NCBI GenBank assembly: GCA_001953115.1
Contig: LSSL01003541.1
Location: 1 to 12,807 of the forward strand
DNA length: 12,807 nucleotides
Reading direction: 5' to 3'
From: Smittium mucronatum
Lineage: Eukaryota; Kickxellomycota; Harpellomycetes; Harpellales; Legeriomycetaceae
Shown here in pieces: positions 7,745 through 12,807 of the stretch; the first letter of the stretch is position 1, and the number at the start of each line of letters is the position of its first letter. Under the pieces are notes generated by a model that was not told the origin of the DNA, made no database searches, and was given only the letters and a program-made list of their open reading frames with translations. The position numbers and the translations under genes were made by a program.

Positions 7745-9813
7745 TTATTGTTTTTTGAATATACTCTGAGTGGGATTTTCAAACTTTTTGCCTACAAACA
7801 AAACACCGATCGATTCAATAAACCGGTTGCGGCGCTGGATCAGGGCCATTGTGTTGCTTGAAACGGAAACGAACTTGCTTGGACCCGACTTTTTCTTTTT
7901 TGACTTTTGGTTCCTCTACTCATTCATTAATCCATGAATAACAAAAAATATATATATATATACATATATTGAAAAATCACGAAAAGAGAAAATAGAAAAG
8001 AGAAAAAGGGGGATGGAGGTATTACGTTTCTTTTGGAATAGTTTGATTCTATTTGCTTGTCGAGTTCGTCGATAATTGAACGGAACTCTTGGTACCCAAG
8101 GTAATGCTTTACAATAGGCAAAAGAGTTTTTTTTCTTTCATTGTTTGTTTCAATTTGAGATTTAAGTTCTTGGTAGAGACGTCTCAGTTCAACCGATATT
8201 TCATCGTCTTCGGTATTGGTCCAGTCAATCTAAGAAGTGGAGATATTTTTGAGTTTAAGGGCGTAATTGCATTTATGAAAAGATGTATAAAAGAAAAAGG
8301 GAATGAGAGGGGAATACCTCTTTCTTGTCGATTGCGCCTAAAAACACAAGCTCCTGCTTGATTCTGTCTTCCAGATTTGGTACTTCGTTGTAGTCATCCT
8401 CATTGAATTGATCTATGTAAATAGGTATTAATTATAAGCTGGGGATACTTGTTTTATATAAAATATTGGTAGAAAAAATACCTTTGTTGAAGGATTTGAT
8501 CTTTTCCAAATCAGAATTAGTCAAGAGCCTTTGGTCAATTAAAGAACTTAGTAAACGTTCAGTTAAAGGAGGACATATTATAGTTGGGTGAACTAATTCC
8601 GAATCATCTAGTTTATCTAGCAATATTGGTTTATTATCCTCAAATTTGACGGCATCTTTAGAAGGGGACATGATTCTTTGGATTGAAAACTTGAGTTTTG
8701 AAGCTTGGGCCAAGTCGGGGAATTGGTTATATTCTTCATTGGCCCATTTTAAAATATAATGCTGACCCTTTGGTATAATAGCAGTTTCGAAGTTGGGATC
8801 ACCCTAAATAAAGATAGAATGGAAAGATTGAAAAAAGGAAATGGGAAAAGAAATGAAACCAAAAAATTACGTAGTTTTCAAGAAAAGAACAATCATCTTC
8901 GGTGAGGGGTCTAAGATAATATTCCATAGCGGCCCAGAAAACATTAGCGGGTATTTGGGCAGATACTTTGACTTTGGAATAGTCATTGGGAACAATAGTA
9001 TTTTCAGGGATGGACTTGAATCTTCGTTTGTAGTTTTTATCGGAAGTGTTCGTTGGAGAATCGAATGGATGACAAAGAAAAGAAAAGTCGACAGATAAAT
9101 TGTCTTTTACAGATTGAATCAAATCACAGGTTTGAAGAGAACTTTCGGAATGAACTAGGGGAATTTTTGAGAGACTCAAGGGACTTGGCTCTGTGTCTAT
9201 TAGATGGGGAAAATAGCACAATTAAAGGAATAAATAAAGGATCTGGTTAAAAGTTGTATTAGTTATAAACTGTTACAATCAATGTGACTCTGGATAACGG
9301 AAGATTTGGAAGTACTAGGAAAGAAGAAAAAATAAAAGAATGTAAATATAGTATATATGGAATAAAAGTCGTGTAATTCAATGGAGTAAAAAACAAAAAT
9401 TAAGAAATAAGAAAAAATACCTTGGCTTTTTCGAACCTTTAACGATTTTTAGTTTTGGAGAAATAAAGATGGTGAAAAATGGAAAATATAAGGAGGAAAT
9501 GGACAGAAAGAGGAATACCTTTACTTTTGGAAATTGGGCTAGAAGGAAATTCAGTCTTGATTTTTTTGTTTGGACTGAGAGGATTAGAAACGAAATCTTG
9601 GAAGGATTTTAAATCATGATTTAGAGAAAGGATACGTTTTTTGGAACTGGATATCAAGAGATTTAATTCGACAGTCAAGTCATTGAAATCAACAAGATTA
9701 AAATTTTTAAAAAAATCGGAATCGGTTTTCAAAAGATCTAAATCTCTTGACAGACTATGCAACTTTGTGTTTTTGGTGCTGGCATACTGGAAGCTGTGGA
9801 ACTCAGAGTCCAT
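7745..9813 (-). CDS. NGG1: Ada3/Ngg1, SAGA histone acetyltransferase adaptor subunit, eight exons
   Basis: Ada3/Ngg1 joins Gcn5 and Ada2 in the acetyltransferase module of SAGA-type complexes in the nucleus. Minus-strand exons in my model are 9813-9519, 9436-9421, 9314-9277, 9196-8871, 8803-8482, 8412-8318, 8229-8026 and 7915-7745. The introns are 82, 106, 80, 67, 69, 88 and 110 nt, and all phases agree. The product is 488 residues, shorter than the roughly 700-residue S. cerevisiae protein. The key match is VFWAAMEYYLRPLTEDDCSF (about 202-221), the FW...LRPLTEDD signature of Ada3. Exons 6-7 give the C-terminal domain (DWTNTEDDEISVELRRLYQE, then KHYLGYQEFRSIIDELDKQI), followed by a basic stretch and MALIQRRNRFIESIG. 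Exons 4-8 are secure. Exon 2, only 16 nt, and exon 3 rest on splice signals and a Lys/Ser-rich linker in frame. A TA repeat lies in intron 7. Confidence 0.88.
7949..7962. repeat. TA microsatellite in ADA3 intron 7
   Basis: About seven TA units lie inside the last intron of ADA3, next to a further TATA/CATA stretch. It is likely variable in length but non-coding. Confidence 0.7.
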
Positions 9814-9828
9814 TATTTGGGTCGGGTG

Positions 9829-9851
9829 TATAAATAGAGCAGAGCTTTATA
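9829..9851. promoter_or_regulatory. TATA-like elements upstream of ADA3
   Basis: TATAAATA/TATTTATA lies at about 9829-9836. A minus-strand TATAAAG lies at about 9845-9851, some 35 bases upstream of the ADA3 start codon at 9813. The second is better placed for ADA3 and implies a very short 5' leader. Confidence 0.35.
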
Positions 9852-10220
9852 GCTAAATATAAGAGAATGCTTCTTTTTTTAATCAAATCAGCAATGTTGC
9901 TAATTTTGTTGTTCTTCTGGATTTTCCCCAAGACTATTCGCTCGACAAATTTCATAAGCATCTCGAAATACAGCGAATAAGAGACATATTTACCTAATAA
10001 GGCTTGTGAATTCTAGCCAATTATTATATTTAATCTAACTAAACAATAATAATATCAGCATCAAAATAATTGAACAATGGAAAGGATTGTTGATTTTTTC
10101 AGCAGTTAATAGGCCATAAATAGCCGAATCGACTAAAAATAATTTGCGATAAATAGCTGGAGCTTTTAATTTAATGCAAATTTATAGGGTGACTTTACTT
10201 TCAAGGTATTATCCAGAGCT
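9852..10220. other. Non-coding stretch upstream of ADA3
   Basis: About 370 AT-rich bases with frequent stops in all frames. The only item seen is a 37-codon frame at 9867-9980 on the plus strand that begins with a very hydrophobic segment. It is too short to support as a gene and no splice donor extends it. Confidence 0.45.
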
Positions 10221-10247
10221 AAGACCAATAGCTTTCCTGGTCTTTTT
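10221..10247 (+). terminator. Hairpin followed by a T5 run
   Basis: AAGACCA (10221-10227) pairs perfectly with TGGTCTT (10238-10244), and T residues continue to 10247. It lies at the 3' edge of the minus-strand open frame at 10246. It could be a 3'-end structure or chance; no RNA gene was recognised upstream on the plus strand. Confidence 0.3.
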
Positions 10248-10635
10248 AATTCCAAACCATTGCCTTTGCCTTATTTGTGATTCTGTGATACAAAAAAAAG
10301 AAATTAAAATATAGCCTTATTTGTAAATATCGACAAGTGCGATTGGTTTGGTCTTTTTTTATGGTTTGTCCAACAATTGAAGGCATTTTCATTCTGATGT
10401 TAACTTTGACCGAAAGTTGTACTATTTCTGTATCATCGACTCTGCCAATAAAATTATATTTCTTATAAGTATTAGAACCACTGGCTCGTGAATGGATATT
10501 ACCAGAACCTGAAAATAATGAGCAGTGCATTAATTTCAAATAAAGGTTATTTGCAGCAACCATCAAATAGAGGTTGAAGGAACGCTTCAAATCAGATAAG
10601 AGGCTGGGCAGCATTAGACCCAAAAAACAGTTCAT
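10246..10635 (-). CDS. Possible gene of unknown function in a long open frame
   Basis: The minus strand is open without a stop from 10704 to the TAA at 10246-10248, 152 codons. At this base composition a stop is expected about every 13-14 codons, so such a run is unlikely by chance and suggests real or former coding sequence. The first ATG is at 10635, giving 129 residues. An acceptor-like TTGTATTACAG ends near 10678, so the frame may be an internal exon whose upstream part I could not find. The product has a hydrophobic N-terminal half and a basic C-terminal half containing YNFIGRVDDTEIVQLSVKVN. A second acceptor-like signal (TTTTGTATCACAG) lies near the 3' end. I do not recognise the family. 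It may be a degraded gene. Divergent from the gene at 10834, it may share that gene's TATA region. Confidence 0.35.
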   Translation of the reverse strand: MNCFLGLMLPSLLSDLKRSFNLYLMVAANNLYLKLMHCSLFSGSGNIHSRASGSNTYKKYNFIGRVDDTEIVQLSVKVNIRMKMPSIVGQTIKKDQTNRTCRYLQIRLYFNFFFLYHRITNKAKAMVWN

Positions 10636-10779
10636 TGAGTAATAAAACGGCAATCGAAACTCCCCTAAATATAAATCTGTAATACAATAATTTAAAGTAT
10701 CGCATTAAATTTTGGCGAATGCAAAAGTATTGAGCGGCATAAAAGTTTAGCCACTGTCATAATTTTCAAAAGCTTTTGG

Positions 10780-10792
10780 TTATATATATATT
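10780..10792. promoter_or_regulatory. TATA-rich element between divergent reading frames
   Basis: A (TA)n run followed by T8 lies about 45 bases upstream of the start codon at 10834. It is symmetric, so it could serve transcription in either direction, including the minus-strand frame below 10704. Confidence 0.35.
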
Positions 10793-10833
10793 TTTTTTAA
10801 TGAGCACATTTCATTGTTATTTGGATTTTTAGT

Positions 10834-11846
10834 ATGTATAGTTTGGAAATGGAGAGCGGAATAAAAAGTGAGCTTTTTTTTCTCTGCCAGCTTTTCTTTG
10901 ACTTCATCTGATTTTTAAATTCTCTAATAGATCAAGAAATATCAAGCGAGGCTTTTACTCTAATTTTTCGACACTTGTTCGAACTCCAAAATGAAATTCT
11001 GACCTACTCAAAATTGGTTCAAAAAGATTTAGCAATCGATCCTCAAATCTCCAATGTAATGTAAGTTGAGGCTTTAATTGTTTTTCATGGACTAGCATAG
11101 GAAAGTATTAAATTTATTCTCATTTAGACACGGAAAGGCCATTTCAATATTAACTTTATTGGAGCTTGTAAAAATTGAAACTGTAAATACTTGCAACGAT
11201 ACCTTGGCAGATGTAGGCAAAACCTTTAATAATTGCACGTATTTTACTACATATATTTTACAAGTTTATTATCATTATTTAATGTAGAATTCTTCTCGAG
11301 AAAATAGGACGTCTATTGTAAAGGCTTTGAAAAACATGCTTGACCATTCCAAAACTAATCTTTGTGTGGATTTAAAAGCACCTCAAGTGGATTCTTTAAA
11401 AAATGCTGAACTTGAACCTCTGCTTGCTTGTGATAATACCTTTAATGTATCCCAAGAAACTCTGACTAATCTTGTGGAACACCATGACAGCTTTTTTGAA
11501 AAGTTGGAGCCCTTGGTAGACAATCTATCAACCACAGTTGACAATTTTAACCAGTATGTTGGTATGATAACCCCTTTATTTCTTAAACTATTTTTGATTT
11601 TTTAAAAGAGCTAGCCAATGTTAAAATGGATCAGGTTTTTTCCATTAACTGTCCAACACTGTAAAATTAATTTCTTATACGATAGATATTGAGACGCCTG
11701 GAATCTTTGTCGTCGTAAAAAAGACTCAGGGTTTCTCCAAAATACTTATAGCCAAGCTCCTCTTTATTGGTTATGTTTCGTCAAAGATTCTCATGTTTTT
11801 GATATTCCTCTATTTCGCTTATGGCAGGTCAGGAGTTAGTGTCTAA
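10834..11846 (+). CDS. Probable tail-anchored membrane protein of unknown family, five exons
   Basis: My model joins 10834-10867, 10931-11060, 11128-11238, 11308-11561 and 11686-11846. The introns are 63, 67, 69 and 124 nt with TAG acceptors, phases agree, and the product is 229 residues. I do not recognise the family. There is no signal peptide. The body is helical with four spaced cysteines (in VNTC, FNNC, TNLC and LLAC) and an amphipathic helix (EKLEPLVDNLSTTVDNFNQY) just before the last exon. The last exon encodes a strongly hydrophobic end (ILIAKLLFIGYVSSKILMFL and onward) with only a few residues after it, which suggests tail anchoring with the body in the cytosol. Alternatives: an acceptor at 11608 gives a soluble end, and a weak intron at 11828-11879 would change the last residues, ending at 11922. 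Exons 2-4 are well supported; the start and the last junctions are less certain. Confidence 0.65.
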
Positions 11847-12103
11847 ATTCTTAATACTATTTTTCGCTTTTTCTGGAAGATCTTTACGCCAGGAGCTTAT
11901 TCTTCACCTCTCCCGAGATTAAATTTTATTGTATTATTTATTGCATTAAATAAGGAAATAAACATTTCCCAGATAATAAACCAACTTTGCGTATATTACA
12001 AAAATTCAAAATTGACAATTCATAAGCCTAGTCTTATTGAAAAAAAACGTTTATTTTTAGCACTGTATATAAAGCAAGATTTAAAAACAAAAAACTGCAA
12101 CTA
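11847..12103. other. Convergent 3' region between the membrane-protein and LMW-PTP genes
   Basis: AATAAA at 11957-11962 suits the plus-strand gene, about 110 bases after its stop. TTTATT at 12050-12055 gives AATAAA for the minus-strand phosphatase gene, about 49 bases after its stop. Nothing else is visible. Confidence 0.5.
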
Positions 12104-12580
12104 TTAATTACTACCCTCCAAATATTCCAAAAATCCTTCAGAGCATCTAGACACTTGATCAAAATTGTGTTCAAACCCCTCCGGACCTCCGTAATATGGA
12201 TCCTCAATTATCCGCTCACCTTTAGGATCGAAATCACCAAAAAGCTTAACTACGGACTTCGAGCCACGAGGTTTCATGCTAAGCAAATTTTGCAAATTAC
12301 TCTCATCCATGCATAGAATATAATCAAAACTTGTGAAATCGTGTTGTTTGATCTGACGTCCTTTATGTTTCATTGGAACTCCATGTTTTTGACAAGTAGC
12401 TTTGGATCTCGAATCGGGATTGCTGCCAATATGAAAAGATGATGTTCCCGCGCTGTCGATATTGAACTCGCTGGCCATACCCCGTTCCTTCACAACTGAA
12501 CTGAACACAGCTTCGGCCATTGGCGACCGGCATATATTGCCCAAACACACAAACAGAACGCTTTTCGATTCTCTCACCAT
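12104..12580 (-). CDS. LTP1: Low-molecular-weight protein tyrosine phosphatase
   Basis: This cytosolic enzyme hydrolyses phosphotyrosine through a cysteinyl-phosphate intermediate. The 158-residue protein has the usual length of the family and no intron. The catalytic P-loop VCLGNICRS carries nucleophile C12 and R18 (C-X5-R), with C17 as the second P-loop cysteine typical of the family. S46 lies in the conserved DSAGT segment (42-46 region). DPYYGG near the C-terminus carries the general acid D127 and the Tyr pair Y129-Y130. The S. pombe homologue is Stp1 and the S. cerevisiae one Ltp1. It converges with the membrane-protein gene. The start at 12580 places the P-loop at the normal distance from the N-terminus. 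Confidence 0.96.
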   Translation of the reverse strand: MVRESKSVLFVCLGNICRSPMAEAVFSSVVKERGMASEFNIDSAGTSSFHIGSNPDSRSKATCQKHGVPMKHKGRQIKQHDFTSFDYILCMDESNLQNLLSMKPRGSKSVVKLFGDFDPKGERIIEDPYYGGPEGFEHNFDQVSRCSEGFLEYLEGSN

Positions 12581-12807
12581 GACTTTTTATTATTATTGGT
12601 ATTATGGGTCTCCTATGTCTCCCCTTGTTTAGTCCTACTGTCAAACTAGCTTTTTAAAGAATTAATTTTAATTTTTTAATGGATTATAAATTCCTTTTTT
12701 TTGCAAGTCATTTATTTTCTTTTCAATAATTGGGTTTGGTTTCTCCCTGCTACGTTTTACTACCTTTTTAGTAAAAATATAAAGTGATCCCCCTCTCCCC
12801 CCCCCCT
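12581..12807 (-). promoter_or_regulatory. Promoter region of the phosphatase gene
   Basis: These 227 bases upstream of the LMW-PTP start include a TATA-like CTTTATAT on the minus strand near 12777-12784, some 200 bases from the ATG. The edge of the window is a C-rich run (about 12789-12806), which may mark a contig end. No other gene is visible. Confidence 0.35.

Noticed and set aside
9867..9980. 37-codon plus-strand frame with a signal-peptide-like start
   Set aside because: A hydrophobic start is easy to get from T-rich DNA. No usable splice donor extends it, and it sits 54 bases from the ADA3 start.
11609..11634. 26-nt internal exon in the 10834 gene, followed by a second small intron
   Set aside because: It needs introns of 47 and 51 nt with a GTTTTT donor, and the next exon then hits a stop. 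The single 124-nt intron keeps frame.

Overview
The window looks like nuclear DNA of a fungus, most likely an ascomycete. It is AT-rich (roughly two thirds A+T by eye). Three genes are broken by many short introns, about 63-124 nt, with GTA-type donors. Thirteen of the sixteen proposed acceptors end in TAG. The recognisable proteins are fungal/eukaryotic: Gpi18/PIG-V, Ada3/Ngg1 and a low-molecular-weight protein tyrosine phosphatase. Intron density and style would suit an early-branching ascomycete such as Taphrinomycotina, but I cannot place it further. No prokaryotic operon signals, IS elements, CRISPR arrays or tRNA genes were seen. The two ends are homopolymer runs (A at the left, C at the right), which suggests the window may be a whole contig.

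Layout. 1-1476 has no gene I can support, but many CCAAT/ATTGG cores. 1477-2661 (+) is an intronless gene for a secreted Ser/Thr/Pro-rich protein of unknown family with two dibasic (KR) sites. 2907-3695 (-) converges on it: an intronless gene for a secreted, divergent PEBP-fold protein with a 42-residue Asp/Glu tail. 3696-5421 is a 1.7 kb divergent promoter region holding hairpins but no supported gene. 5422-7503 (+) is GPI18 with six exons. 7745-9813 (-) is ADA3/NGG1 with eight exons, one only 16 nt, converging on GPI18. 9814-10833 is mostly non-coding except for a 152-codon open frame on the minus strand that is unlikely by chance. 10834-11846 (+) is a five-exon gene for a probable tail-anchored membrane protein of unknown family, with an alternative splice that would remove the anchor. 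12104-12580 (-) is an intronless LMW-PTP gene.

The genes do not form one pathway. GPI18 acts in ER GPI-anchor assembly, ADA3 in SAGA-type histone acetylation and LMW-PTP in cytosolic signalling. The two secreted proteins at the left are the most unusual content. They are adjacent, convergent and intronless; one has no recognised family, and the other keeps the PEBP framework while losing its ligand-site motifs and gaining an acidic tail.
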